Positions 28,403-37,039 of a stretch of 64,000 nucleotides of DNA are shown one piece after another. This DNA is from Streptomyces nojiriensis (GTDB lineage Bacteria > Actinomycetota > Actinomycetes > Streptomycetales > Streptomycetaceae). The stretch's first letter is position 1. Every line of letters starts with the position of its first letter. The position numbers were made by a program, and so were the translations under genes. The notes under the pieces were generated by a model. It was not told where the DNA came from and made no database searches. It was given only the letters and a program-made list of their open reading frames with translations. Location: contig NZ_CP071139.1 of assembly GCF_017639205.1 (NCBI RefSeq), positions 2,806,001-2,870,000 of the forward strand, written 5' to 3'.

Positions 28403-29311
28403 GTGACGGAGAACCGGGGGCCGGGCAGCCCCGTCGAGCACGGATTTCCGCATCTGGTGACCGTGCGCGCCTCGATCACCGCGCTCTTCCGCCGGCTGTC
28501 GGCCGACGGGATCCGGACCTACGACACGAGCTTCGCCCCCGCCGACGCCGCCTTCGGCGCCACCGACGACCTCCACCTGGGCGCGCAGCGGGTGGCCGCC
28601 GCGACGGTGCGCGCGCTCCGGCTGCCCGACGCGCGCATGGTGGTCTCCTTCCGGGCGATGGAGCAGGCCGCCACCGTGGAACTGGCCGCGGGGCCGGAGT
28701 ACTTCGTCGAGGTCAACGACCGCTTCCGCACCCATCGCCGCGACCTGGCGGCCGCCCTCGCGCACGAGGTGGCCCATGTCCTGCTGCACCGTCTGGACCT
28801 GCGCTTCCCCGGCACCGCGGAGAACGAGATCCTCACCGACACCGCCGCCGCGTACCTGGGGGCGGGCTGGCTGCTCCTGGACGCCTACCGCGAGGACGCG
28901 CTGACCCACCAGAGGTTCGGCTACCTCACGCCGGAGGAGTTCGGCTACGTCCTCGCCAAGCGCGCCGCCCTGTTCGGCGAGGACCCCGCGCCCTGGTTCA
29001 CCAGCCCCCAGGCGTACGAGGCCTACGTGCGCGGGCGCGCACTGGCCGAACGCGACCACCGCCGGGCCCCGCTGACGGCCGCCGGGCCGCTGGCGCGGCG
29101 CCGGTACGCGAAGGCGCGCCGCGCCGGGGCCGGTCCCGCCGACGGCCCGGCCGGCGGCTCCGCGTACCGCTTCGAACCGGAGGCGGCCGGCGCCGGGTTG
29201 CGGGTGAGCTTCCCGTGTCCGGTGTGCGCGCAGCGGCTGCGGGTGCCGGTGCGCGGGCGCCTGCGGGCCCGGTGCGGGCTGTGCCACACCGTCCTCGACT
29301 GCATCACGTAG
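28403..29311 (+). CDS. HEXXH zinc-peptidase-like protein with C-terminal zinc ribbon
   Basis: 302 residues. LAAALAHEVAHVLLHRL contains HEVAH at 121-125; E142 or D146 in ENEILTDTAAAYLG could be the third ligand. The last 35 residues have two Cys pairs (272/275 and 291/294), a zinc-ribbon pattern. No signal peptide, so it should act in the cytoplasm. GTG 28403 is preceded by AAGGAGGG; an upstream in-frame ATG has no such site. It is divergent from the trypsin gene. The HEXXH helix is convincing; the exact peptidase family and any substrate are unknown. Confidence 0.78.
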   Translation: MTENRGPGSPVEHGFPHLVTVRASITALFRRLSADGIRTYDTSFAPADAAFGATDDLHLGAQRVAAATVRALRLPDARMVVSFRAMEQAATVELAAGPEYFVEVNDRFRTHRRDLAAALAHEVAHVLLHRLDLRFPGTAENEILTDTAAAYLGAGWLLLDAYREDALTHQRFGYLTPEEFGYVLAKRAALFGEDPAPWFTSPQAYEAYVRGRALAERDHRRAPLTAAGPLARRRYAKARRAGAGPADGPAGGSAYRFEPEAAGAGLRVSFPCPVCAQRLRVPVRGRLRARCGLCHTVLDCIT

Positions 29312-29381
29312 ATCATTCATCACGCGGCCACGAAAAGTTTCCTACCGGCCAGTAGACATGGGTGCGATTCTCGCCAACTCT

Positions 29382-29407
29382 GGTCACGTACATGCCAACT
29401 CGTGACC
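29382..29407. promoter_or_regulatory. Inverted repeat before the acid phosphatase gene
   Basis: GGTCACG at 29382-29388 and CGTGACC at 29401-29407, 7-bp arms with a 12-base spacer, 15 bases before the start codon. Possible operator or leader hairpin. Confidence 0.4.
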
Positions 29408-29421
29408 GAGGAGCGCCCCCC

Positions 29422-30111
29422 ATGCGCAGCACCCGCCGCACCCGTACGCCCCGTTCCGCCGCCGTCGGCGTGGCCGCGGCCGCCGCCGTCCTGACGCTGG
29501 TTCCGGCCACCGCCGCCCAGGCCGCGCCCGTCCCGGCGCCGGCCCCCGTGTCCGCGCCTGCGGCCGCGTCTCCTGCCGCCTCCGCGCCCGGCGGCAACGC
29601 CGCGATCCTCGGCATCGACTACGCCACCTGGCAGCGGGACGTCGCCGCCGTGATCGACGCGGCCCGGCCCGCCATCGAGGCGCGCATCGCCGCCTCGCCC
29701 GCCGGGGAGAAGCCCGCCCTCGTCCTCGACATCGACAACACCTCGCTGGAGACGGACTTCCACTGGTTCTGGACCTTCCCGACCCCCGCGATCACCAAGG
29801 TCCGCGCGCTGACCCAGTACGCGCACGACCGCGGCGTCGCGGTCTTCTTCGTCACCGCCCGCCCCGGGATCATCCACTCCCTCACCGAGCGCAACCTCAA
29901 GGCCGTGGGCTACCCCGTCTCGGGGCTCTACGTCCGTGACCTGCCCGACCTGTTCGAGGAGGTCAGCGCCTACAAGACGGGCAAGCGGGCGGAGATCGAG
30001 GCGCGCGGCTACACGATCATCGCCAACATCGGCAACAGCCCGACCGACCTCGTCGGCGGGCACGCCGAGCGCACCGTCAAGCTGCCGGACTACAACGGCA
30101 AGCTCTCCTGA
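29422..30111 (+). CDS. Secreted HAD-family acid phosphatase
   Basis: 229 residues. A basic head and hydrophobic core (SAAVGVAAAAAVLTLVPA) form a signal peptide ending near AAQAAP, then a Pro/Ala-rich spacer. The HAD acid-phosphatase core starts with ALVLDIDNTSLE, giving the nucleophile D103 and acid D105, and continues with FFVTARPG and the C-terminal ANIGNSPTDLVGGHAERTVK metal-binding loop. Such enzymes hydrolyse phosphomonoesters outside the cell. ATG 29422 follows GAGGAGCG. It stands alone; no phosphate regulon site was recognised. Confidence 0.92.
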   Translation: MRSTRRTRTPRSAAVGVAAAAAVLTLVPATAAQAAPVPAPAPVSAPAAASPAASAPGGNAAILGIDYATWQRDVAAVIDAARPAIEARIAASPAGEKPALVLDIDNTSLETDFHWFWTFPTPAITKVRALTQYAHDRGVAVFFVTARPGIIHSLTERNLKAVGYPVSGLYVRDLPDLFEEVSAYKTGKRAEIEARGYTIIANIGNSPTDLVGGHAERTVKLPDYNGKLS

Positions 30112-30287
30112 CCTGACCGAGCCGACCCGGCGGCGGGCAGTGCGAGCCCGCCGATCGGCCCGCCGTCCTCACGGAGCACCCGGCCGTCCCCGCCGGTGAC
30201 CGGGCCGCCCTTGGTGCCGATGCCCCCCCCGGGGACGATGCCGGGCGGCAGCGCCCCGGGACATGGGTGTCCGCAGTTCTGGAGGAG

Positions 30288-30319
30288 CTCCGGAGAGCTC
30301 CGGGAAGAGCTCTCCGGAG
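30288..30319. terminator. Terminator between acid phosphatase and hsaD
   Basis: Perfect 13-bp stem CTCCGGAGAGCTC / GAGCTCTCCGGAG with loop CGGGAA, eight bases past the hsaD stop on the minus strand; it can also stop transcripts from the convergent phosphatase gene. Confidence 0.85.
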
Positions 30320-30326
30320 GCGGGGT

Positions 30327-31187
30327 TCAGTGTGCGAAGAAGTCCGCGGCGAGGCGGTTGAAGTCGTCGAAGGCCTCGGTCTGCGCCCAGTGGCCGCAGC
30401 GCGGGAAGACGTGCAGGCGGGCGTCGGGGATGGCCTTGAGGGCGAGCAGCGCGCCGTCGAGGGGGTTGACCCGGTCCTCGCGGCCCCAGGTGAGCAGGGT
30501 GGGGTGGCCGATGCGGTGGGCCTCGCGCCACAGCAGGGTGTCCTGCTGCCAGGCGGGGTTGGCGAAGGAGGCGCCCATGCGGGCGCCTCCGATCCGGGCG
30601 TCCGGGTCCATGGCCTGCGTGTAGCGCTCCTCGACGAGTGCGTCGGTGACGAGCGAGGGGTCGTGGACGAGCGTGGTGAGGAAGGCGCGCATCTGCTCGC
30701 GGGTGGGTTCGGCGGCCGCGGCGAACGCGATGAGGCGCCGGATGCCTTCGGTGGGGTCGGCCGAGAAGAGATTGACCGAAATACCGCCGGGGCTCATGAG
30801 CAGCAGCTTGTCCACCTTGCCCGGGTGGTCCAGCGACATCCGGACGGCGGCGCCTCCGCCGAGGGAGTTGCCGATGAAGTGGGCTTTCGCGATGCCGAGT
30901 TCGTCCATGAGGGCGGCGGTCGCGGCGGCGCTGAAGCTGAAGTAGTCGCGATCGGGTTCGGGCTTGTCGGAGCGGCCGTAGCAGGGCTGGTCGATGAGCA
31001 GGGTGCGGAACCGCTCGGCGAAGAAGGGCAGGTTGGGGCCGAAGTTGGACCAGGCGGAGGCGCCGGGTCCGCCGCCGTGGAGCAGGATGAGGACGGGGGC
31101 GTCGGGGTGGTCCGGGCCCGCCTCGTGGAAGTGGAGGTTGAGGTTTCCGGCCTTGGCCGTGCGCGAGGTGCTCTCGTAAGTGATCAT
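30327..31187 (-). CDS. hsaD: HsaD-like meta-cleavage-product hydrolase (steroid catabolism)
   Basis: 286-residue alpha/beta hydrolase. It closely follows the HsaD pattern as I know it: ITYESTSR at the start, LLHGGGPGAS (oxyanion HGGG at 37-40), DQPCYGRSDK, the nucleophile S108 in GNSLGGG, LMSPGGISVNLFSADPTEG, WGREDRVNPLDGAL (D238) and CGHWAQTE (H266). HsaD cleaves 4,9-DSHA, the ring-opened product made by HsaC, to HIP and a C5 dienoate. ATG 31187 starts right at the conserved head. The rest of the HIP pathway lies further along the window, but HsaA-C are not present. A relaxed aromatic-ring hydrolase of the same family is the alternative. Confidence 0.82.
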   Translation of the reverse strand: MITYESTSRTAKAGNLNLHFHEAGPDHPDAPVLILLHGGGPGASAWSNFGPNLPFFAERFRTLLIDQPCYGRSDKPEPDRDYFSFSAAATAALMDELGIAKAHFIGNSLGGGAAVRMSLDHPGKVDKLLLMSPGGISVNLFSADPTEGIRRLIAFAAAAEPTREQMRAFLTTLVHDPSLVTDALVEERYTQAMDPDARIGGARMGASFANPAWQQDTLLWREAHRIGHPTLLTWGREDRVNPLDGALLALKAIPDARLHVFPRCGHWAQTEAFDDFNRLAADFFAH

Positions 31188-31313
31188 CACAACATCGTGT
31201 CCTGGATGTCGAGGCCGAGCGCACCCCGGCCGAAAAGGACCGGGGCCCGCTGGGGCCACGACCGGGAGGAGAGCCTCCGCGGCATCTGCTGCGTGGCGGC
31301 GCGGCCCTGCGCG

Positions 31314-31406
31314 GCGCGGCCCACGCCCGGACGGCCCGGCCCGGCCCGGGCCGGCCCGGCCCGGGCCGGGCCGGGCCGGGCCGGGCCGTCCGGGCGTGGG
31401 CCGCGC
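31314..31406. repeat. 93-bp palindrome with 36-bp perfect arms
   Basis: Arms 31314-31349 and 31371-31406 are perfect reverse complements, mostly CCCGG/GGCCC repeats, around a 21-base centre that is itself made of the same motif. It lies in the 376-bp gap between the Gfo/Idh gene and hsaD, upstream of hsaD. It could form a cruciform or a very strong RNA hairpin that cuts hsaD off from upstream transcription. The remaining gap holds no gene. Confidence 0.85.
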
Positions 31407-31513
31407 GGCCCCGGGAACCGCGGCCGGCGGACTCCGAACAGGAAATGGACAACATGATGGGCTGGTTGCGGTTCAGCGGGTGGATGTAGCGGGTAGTCAT
31501 ATCCCACCGCAAG

Positions 31514-31565
31514 AAACGAAGACCCGGTCCCGACCCCTCGCCAGGGGGCCGGGCCCGCTTCGTTT
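31514..31565 (-). terminator. Terminator at the end of the Gfo/Idh gene
   Basis: AAACGAAG at 31514-31521 pairs with CTTCGTTT at 31558-31565; the GC-rich interior also pairs imperfectly. On the minus strand it overlaps the TAA stop of the oxidoreductase and its 3' arm ends in CTTCGTTT, giving a short U-rich end. Confidence 0.75.
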
Positions 31566-32835
31566 ACGGGCCCGGGACGGGTGGCCCCACCGGCTCCACC
31601 GTGCCGGAGCAGCGGGCCCGTTCGGCGGCCAGGACCGTCAGGTGGCTGGTGAGCGACTCCCGCGGGCCGGACCTGACCAGGCCGGGGTCACCGGTGGCGA
31701 TGGCGGCGACGAAGGCGTCCATGAGGCCGGCGTCGCCGCCGCCGTGGCCGCCCGCGGCGTCCATCGGCCCGCCCGCGCCGATGGCCACCTGCTCCTCGGT
31801 GCGGGTCAGGAAATCGTAGACCGTGATGGTGCTGCCGTCGCCCCGCAGTTCGCCGCGGGTTCCGAAGATCCGGGTGTGGCGGTCCGCCTGCTCGGTGAAG
31901 GCGGTCATGGTGAAGGTGGCCGTCGCCCCCGAGTCGAACTCCATGGCCACCACCTGGTGGTCGACGACGTCGTTGTCGCAGGCGTACACGCACCGCCCGT
32001 AGGGCCCCTCCCGCAGCGCGGTCTCCAGGGCCCGCGGGGTGAACTCGTCGATCAGCACGCTCAGCGGCCAGCGGTGGCGGCCGTCGGCCAGCCGCTCGCC
32101 GTACTCGCGTGCCGCGGAGTACGGGCAGTCCGGCTCGACCGCGCAGTCCAGGCAGCGGTCCGCCGCACCCGGCGGCCTGTTCTCGGGCCGGAAGTGCGAG
32201 AGGCGGCCGAAGCTGGAGACCCGTACGGGAGGGTGCCCCAGCACGTACTGGAGCCAGTCCAGGTCGTGGCAGGACTTGGCCATCAGCATGGTCGTCGCCT
32301 CGTCGGCGCGCCGCCAGTTGCCCCGTACGAACGAGTGGGCCTGGTGCCAGAAGCCGACCGGCTCCAGGTGCTGGACGCTCACGATGTCGCCGATGCGGCC
32401 GGAGTCGACGACGTCCTTGAGGGTCCGCGTGTAGGGCGTGTAGCGCAGGACGTGCCCGACGGAGAGGATGACGCCGGCCCGCTCGACGGCGTCGACGATC
32501 CGCCGGCACTCGTCCTCCGTGAGGGCCATCGGCTTCTCCAGCATGATGTGGTAGCCGAGCCCGGCGAACGCGAGGACCGGCTCCAGGTGGTCGCGGTCCA
32601 GGGTGCAGACGAGCACCGCGTCCGCGATCCGGCCGAGGGCGGCCAGCTCCCGCCAGTCGCCGAGCACGTGGCAAGGGTCGATGCGGTGGGCGGCGGCGAG
32701 CCGCTCCCGCCGGGGCGCGCGCGGTTCGGCGACCGCGACCACCCGGGCCCGGTCCGGATGGGCCAGGGCCCATCCGGCGTGGCCGCTCCCCCGGTCGCCC
32801 GCCCCGACGACGGCGAGCGTGATGGTGTCGGACAT
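31564..32835 (-). CDS. Gfo/Idh/MocA-family oxidoreductase
   Basis: 423 residues. An N-terminal Rossmann fold binds NAD(P): LAVVGAGDRGSGHAGWAL. The family's catalytic lysine lies in MLEKPMALTEDE near residue 97. The C-terminal alpha/beta domain carries the substrate site. Unusual is a cluster of cysteines in the middle (RCLDCAVEPDCPYSA), seen in a subset of the family and possibly binding metal. The family oxidises or reduces sugars, inositols and related compounds; no sugar transport genes are adjacent, so the substrate is unknown. ATG 32835 fits the fold start. It splits the steroid genes hsaD and the kshB remnant, perhaps as a later insertion. Confidence 0.88.
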   Translation of the reverse strand: MSDTITLAVVGAGDRGSGHAGWALAHPDRARVVAVAEPRAPRRERLAAAHRIDPCHVLGDWRELAALGRIADAVLVCTLDRDHLEPVLAFAGLGYHIMLEKPMALTEDECRRIVDAVERAGVILSVGHVLRYTPYTRTLKDVVDSGRIGDIVSVQHLEPVGFWHQAHSFVRGNWRRADEATTMLMAKSCHDLDWLQYVLGHPPVRVSSFGRLSHFRPENRPPGAADRCLDCAVEPDCPYSAAREYGERLADGRHRWPLSVLIDEFTPRALETALREGPYGRCVYACDNDVVDHQVVAMEFDSGATATFTMTAFTEQADRHTRIFGTRGELRGDGSTITVYDFLTRTEEQVAIGAGGPMDAAGGHGGGDAGLMDAFVAAIATGDPGLVRSGPRESLTSHLTVLAAERARCSGTVEPVGPPVPGP

Positions 32836-32928
32836 GGGCCCAGCCCCGCTTCCCGAACCGATTGCCGTGCGCAGCAAGCGCTTCCCCCGGAGAAGCTAGC
32901 GGCCGCGCGTCCTGCCGGACACCCCCCT

Positions 32929-33146
32929 TCACCCGTACGTGACGACCCGGCAGCAGCAGGCGCTGCAGGCGCCCTCCCGGCAGGAGTACGGGGCAGGCAT
33001 GCGCCTCGGCCGGCCCCCACAGCTCGTCCCGGAAGATCACCGACTCGCCGTCCCGGTCGGCGTACAGCGGGGCGACCCGGCCCCGGCCCGCGGCCGGCGC
33101 CGACTTGGCGGCCCGGACCAGCCCCGGCCGGGCCTCGCCGGCTCCT
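32929..33146 (-). pseudogene. Remnant of a KshB/PaaE-like ferredoxin reductase
   Basis: On the minus strand, just after an in-frame stop, one frame reads AAGRGRVAPLYADRDGESVI followed by FRDEL, matching the NAD-domain strand and helix of KshB/PaaE-type reductases (family pattern VVLLYANR-x-VIF-x-EL). A deletion and frameshift near 33000 then give MPAPYSCREGACSACCCRVV, the C-x4-C-x2-C core of the C-terminal plant-type [2Fe-2S] domain, then an early stop at 32929. FAD domain, most of the NAD domain and the last cluster cysteine are absent. KshB is the reductase of 3-ketosteroid 9-alpha-hydroxylase, which fits the neighbourhood; a phenylacetate-type reductase is possible. Not functional. Confidence 0.65.
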
Positions 33147-33173
33147 TAGCCCGGCCCGGCCCGGCCGGGTACG

Positions 33174-33617
33174 TCACGCGCCCGCGCTGGGCGGGGCCGC
33201 GACGTTCAGCTGCCAGGAGACGCCGAAGCGGTCGTTCACCCAGCCGAACCGGTGGCTGAATCCGTACGAGCCCAGGGGCATCAGCTCGGTGCCCTGCTCG
33301 GCGAGGGCTCCGTAGAGGCGGTCGATCTCGGCCTCGTCCTCGCACTGGACGTACAGCGACACCGCGGGCGTGAAGCCGAACTCGTGCCGAGCCGGGCTGT
33401 CGATGCACATGAACTGCTGTCCGGCCAGGGAGAACGTCGCGTGGCGCACGGTCCCCTCGGGTCCGGCTCCGGGTCCGGTCTCGTCGGGGCCGTAGCGGCT
33501 GATGGCGATCACCTCGGCGTCGTCGAACAGCGAGAGGTAGAAGGTCATCGCCTCCTCCGCCCGCCCCTCGAACATCAGGAACGTGGTGATCTTCTGCGGG
33601 GTCGGCGTGACGGCCAT
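33174..33617 (-). CDS. VOC-superfamily protein (PhnB-like)
   Basis: 147 residues. The pattern QKITTFLMFEGRAEEAMTFY, SRYGPDETGPGAGPEGTVRH, FSLAGQQFMCIDS and GWVNDRFGVSWQ is that of the PhnB / 3-demethylubiquinone methyltransferase-like branch of the VOC fold. These are small cytoplasmic proteins; many have no proven enzyme activity. It is too short and of the wrong branch to be HsaC, the extradiol dioxygenase that would precede HsaD. ATG 33617. It stands alone between the kshB remnant and the frameshifted SDR. Confidence 0.88.
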   Translation of the reverse strand: MAVTPTPQKITTFLMFEGRAEEAMTFYLSLFDDAEVIAISRYGPDETGPGAGPEGTVRHATFSLAGQQFMCIDSPARHEFGFTPAVSLYVQCEDEAEIDRLYGALAEQGTELMPLGSYGFSHRFGWVNDRFGVSWQLNVAAPPSAGA

Positions 33618-33699
33618 CGTCGGTTCGTGTCCCTTCGGCTCTTGTCCCGGACCAGGAACCTTAGCGTCCGGCCCCGCCGCCGGGACCGGACCGGGGCCG

Positions 33700-34610
33700 C
33701 TACCGCGCGCCGTACACGGGCAGCGGGGCCTGCGCCGCCGCGAGGAGTTCCAAGGCGGCCTTCCCCGCCTCCGCCGGGGTCCGGCGCGCGCCCCGGTCCG
33801 CCGTGGGGCCGGGCCGCCAGCCCTCCATCACCGTGATCCGGCCGCCCTCGGTCTCGAAGACCCGGCCCGTGACCCCCGCCGAGGCGTCCGCCCCCAGCCA
33901 CACCACCAGCGGGGAGACGTTCTCCGGGGCCATGGCGTCGAAGCCGCCCGCCTCGGGGCGGCCATGGTCTCGGCGAAGGTCCGTTCCGTCATCCGGGTCC
34001 GTGCCGCCGGGGCGATCGCGTTGACCTGGACCCCGTAGGGGCCCATCTCCTGCGCCGCGACCGCCGTGAGGGCGAGGATCCCCGCCTTGGCCGCGCTGTA
34101 GTTGCCCTGGCCGACCGAGCCCAGCAGTCCGGCCCCGGAGGAGGTGTTGACCACCCGGGCGGCGACGGGCCTGCCCGCCTTCGCCTCCGCCCGCCACCAC
34201 GCGGCCGCCGACCGCAGCGGCAGGAAGTGGCCCTTCAGGTGGACCCGCATGACCGCGTCCCAGTCGTCCTCGTCGAGGTTGACCAGCATCCGGTCCCGCA
34301 GGAAGCCCGCGTTGTTGACGAGGGTGTCCAGGCGCCCGAAGGTGTCCACGGCCGTCGCCACCAGCGAGGCCGCCCCCTTCGACGTGGCGATGTCCCCGCC
34401 GTGCGCGACCGCCGCACCGCCCAGCGCCTCGATCTCGGCGGCCACCCGGGCCGCCGGGCCGTCGGGCCCCGGCAGCCCGTCGAGCCCGACCCCGAGGTCG
34501 TTGACGACGACCTTCGCCCCCTCCGCCGCGAAGGCCAGCGCATGGGCGCGGCCCAGCCCCCGCCCCGCGCCCGTCACGATCACGACCCGGCCTTCACACA
34601 GTCCCGCCAT
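33700..34610 (-). pseudogene. Frameshifted SDR of the steroid locus (Rv3548c-like)
   Basis: Starts as a complete short-chain dehydrogenase: VVIVTGAGRGLGRAHALAFA, NNAGFLRDRMLVNLDEDDWD, the S-x-Y-x3-K site in GSVGQGNYSAAKAG and NAIAPAARTRMTERTFAETM. In the run GCCGCCCCG near 33952-33964 the frame slips; the expected continuation (GGFDAMAPENVSPLVVWLGA, then a long tail ending LPVYGAR) is in another frame and ends at 33700. One added base would restore about 303 residues, the size I recall for the mycobacterial relative. The uncorrected protein would end in 50 wrong residues at 33828. It could be a real mutation or a base error. It follows the next SDR after one base. Confidence 0.8.
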
Positions 34611-34611
34611 C

Positions 34612-35376
34612 TCAGTTCTCCTTGTTGACAGTTGCCGCGTCCAGGAACGCCGGGCGCTCGCCGCCCCCGTGCACCAACAGGCTCGCCCCGCTCACGTACG
34701 CCGCCCGGTCCGAGGCCAGGAACACCGCCGCCGCGCCCACGTCCGAGGGTTCCGCCAGCCGCCCCAGCGGGACGGTGGCGCCGACCGAGGCGATGCCGGC
34801 CTCGTCGCCGTAGTGCAGGTGGGCCAGTTCGGTCCGCACCATGCCGAGGACCAGTGAGTTGACCCGTATTTCGGGGGCCCATTCGACGGCCATGGTCCGG
34901 GCCAGGTTCTCCAGCCCCGCCTTGGCTGCGCCGTACGCGGCCGTCCCGGGCGAGGGGCGGGTCCCGCTGACGCTGCCGATCATGACGACCGAGCCCCGCG
35001 CCTCCCGCAGCCAGGGGTACGCCGCGAGCGAGGCGGTCATCGGCGCGAGCAGGTTGAGCTCGACGACGCGCGCGTGGCGCTGCGCCTCTCCCTCGCCCAG
35101 CAGCCGGTACGGGGTGCCGCCCGCGTTGTTGACCAGGCAGTCGAGCCGCCCGTACCGGCCCGCGACCGCACCGAAGAACTCGTGCACGGCGGCGGGATCA
35201 CGCAGGTCGACCGGGGTGAAGGCGGCCGTCCGGCCGTCCGCCGCCACCGCCTCCGGCGGAGGCTGCCGGGCGCAGACGACCACGTCCGCGCCGGCCGCGA
35301 GGAACGACCGGGCGATCCCGGCGCCGACGCCCCGGGTCCCTCCGGTGACGACGACGACCCTCCCGTCGAGCTCCAT
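34612..35376 (-). CDS. SDR-family oxidoreductase of the steroid locus (Rv3549c-like)
   Basis: 254-residue short-chain dehydrogenase. The cofactor loop VVVVTGGTRGVGAGIARSFL, the NNAGGTPYRLL segment and the catalytic region SVSGTRPSPGTAAYGAAKAG (Ser, Tyr, Lys) are intact, and the C-terminus has the GERPAFL tail. It is the first gene of a minus-strand pair with the frameshifted SDR and is divergent from echA20, with the KstR2-type palindrome between them. In mycobacteria the SDR pair at this position is under KstR2 control; the exact reaction is not established. ATG 35376 starts the fold directly. Confidence 0.88.
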   Translation of the reverse strand: MELDGRVVVVTGGTRGVGAGIARSFLAAGADVVVCARQPPPEAVAADGRTAAFTPVDLRDPAAVHEFFGAVAGRYGRLDCLVNNAGGTPYRLLGEGEAQRHARVVELNLLAPMTASLAAYPWLREARGSVVMIGSVSGTRPSPGTAAYGAAKAGLENLARTMAVEWAPEIRVNSLVLGMVRTELAHLHYGDEAGIASVGATVPLGRLAEPSDVGAAAVFLASDRAAYVSGASLLVHGGGERPAFLDAATVNKEN

Positions 35377-35394
35377 AGGCTGCTACCTTCCTCA

Positions 35395-35413
35395 CCTAAC
35401 AAATGTTTGGTGG
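35395..35413. promoter_or_regulatory. Putative KstR2 operator 1 (SDR / echA20 divergent promoter)
   Basis: CCTAACAAATGTTTGGTGG. Its core AACAAATGTTTGGT matches the mycobacterial KstR2 motif AnCAAGnnCTTGnT in 10 of its 10 defined positions except two symmetric changes (G to A and C to T). The same sequence, with one base different in the core, lies at 46094-46114 in reverse orientation. Outer arms CTACCTT (35383-35389) and AAGGTAG (35415-35421) extend the dyad. It lies 18 bases from the SDR start and 19 from echA20, so binding would block both promoters. Confidence 0.8.
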
Positions 35414-35432
35414 AAAGGTAGCTGATCCGCTC

Positions 35433-36178
35433 ATGGGTGTCTCCACCTCCAGCCCCGACAAGGGCATCGCACTCGTCACAGTCGACTTCCCGCCCGTCAA
35501 CGCGCTCCCGGTGCAGGGCTGGTACGACCTCGCCGACGCCCTGCGGGCGGCCGGCCGCGACCCCGGGATCCGGTGCGTCGTCCTCGCCGCCGAGGGCCGC
35601 GGCTTCAACGCCGGCGTCGACATCAAGGAGATGCAGCGCGACACCGGACACGCCGCCCTCGTCGGCGCCAACCGGGGCTGCTACGAGGCCTTCGCCGCCG
35701 TGTACGAGTGCGAGGTGCCGGTCGTCGCGGCCGTGAACGGGTTCTGTCTGGGCGGCGGCATCGGGCTCGTCGGCAACGCCGACGCGATCGTCGCCTCCGA
35801 GGACGCCACCTTCGGGCTGCCCGAGCTGGACCGGGGCGCGCTCGGCGCCGCCACCCACCTGGCGCGGCTGGTCCCGCAGCACCTGATGCGCGCGCTGTAC
35901 TACACCTCGCGCACCGCGACCGCCGCCGAGCTGCACGCCCACGGCTCGGTCTGGAGGGTGGTCCCGCGCACGGAGCTGCGCGCCGCCGCCCTGGAGCTGG
36001 CCGCCGAGATCGCGAAGAAGGACGGCTACCTGATCCGGCTCGCCAAGGCGGCCATCAACGGGATCGACCCCGTGGACGTGCGCCGCAGCTACCGCTTCGA
36101 GCAGGGCTTCACCTTCGAGGCCAACCTCAGCGGGGTGGCCGACCGGGTCCGCCACACCTTCGGGAAGGGAGAACGCGC

Positions 36179-36182
<4 letters not shown>
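35433..36182 (+). CDS. echA20: EchA20-type enoyl-CoA hydratase-family hydrolase (steroid ring D)
   Basis: 249-residue crotonase-fold protein. Landmarks are GRGFNAGVDIKEMQRD (first oxyanion NH region), VPVVAAVNGFCLGGGIGLVG (second) and LPELDRGALGAATHL. By position (first gene before ipdA-ipdB-ipdC) and length it matches EchA20, which opens the last five-membered (D) ring of the HIP-derived CoA ester. ATG 35433 is chosen over ATG 35403, which lies inside the operator. Its stop overlaps ipdA's start in an ATGA. Function is inferred from synteny with the M. tuberculosis operon. Confidence 0.88.

Positions 36183-37035
<853 letters not shown>

Positions 37036-37039
<4 letters not shown>

Noticed and set aside
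29382..29407. Phosphate-regulon (PHO) box upstream of the acid phosphatase
   Set aside because: The repeats here are inverted (GGTCACG/CGTGACC); a PHO box would need direct repeats of about 11 bp. None were recognised here or before the 5'-nucleotidase.
31440..31500. Small minus-strand peptide starting MTTRYIHPLNRN as a leader peptide or RiPP precursor
   Set aside because: No ribosome site, the frame runs on into the giant palindrome, and no modification or transport genes are near.
33174..33617. VOC protein as HsaC, the extradiol dioxygenase before HsaD
   Set aside because: It is half the needed length, has a PhnB-type pattern and lacks the extradiol metal-ligand arrangement.
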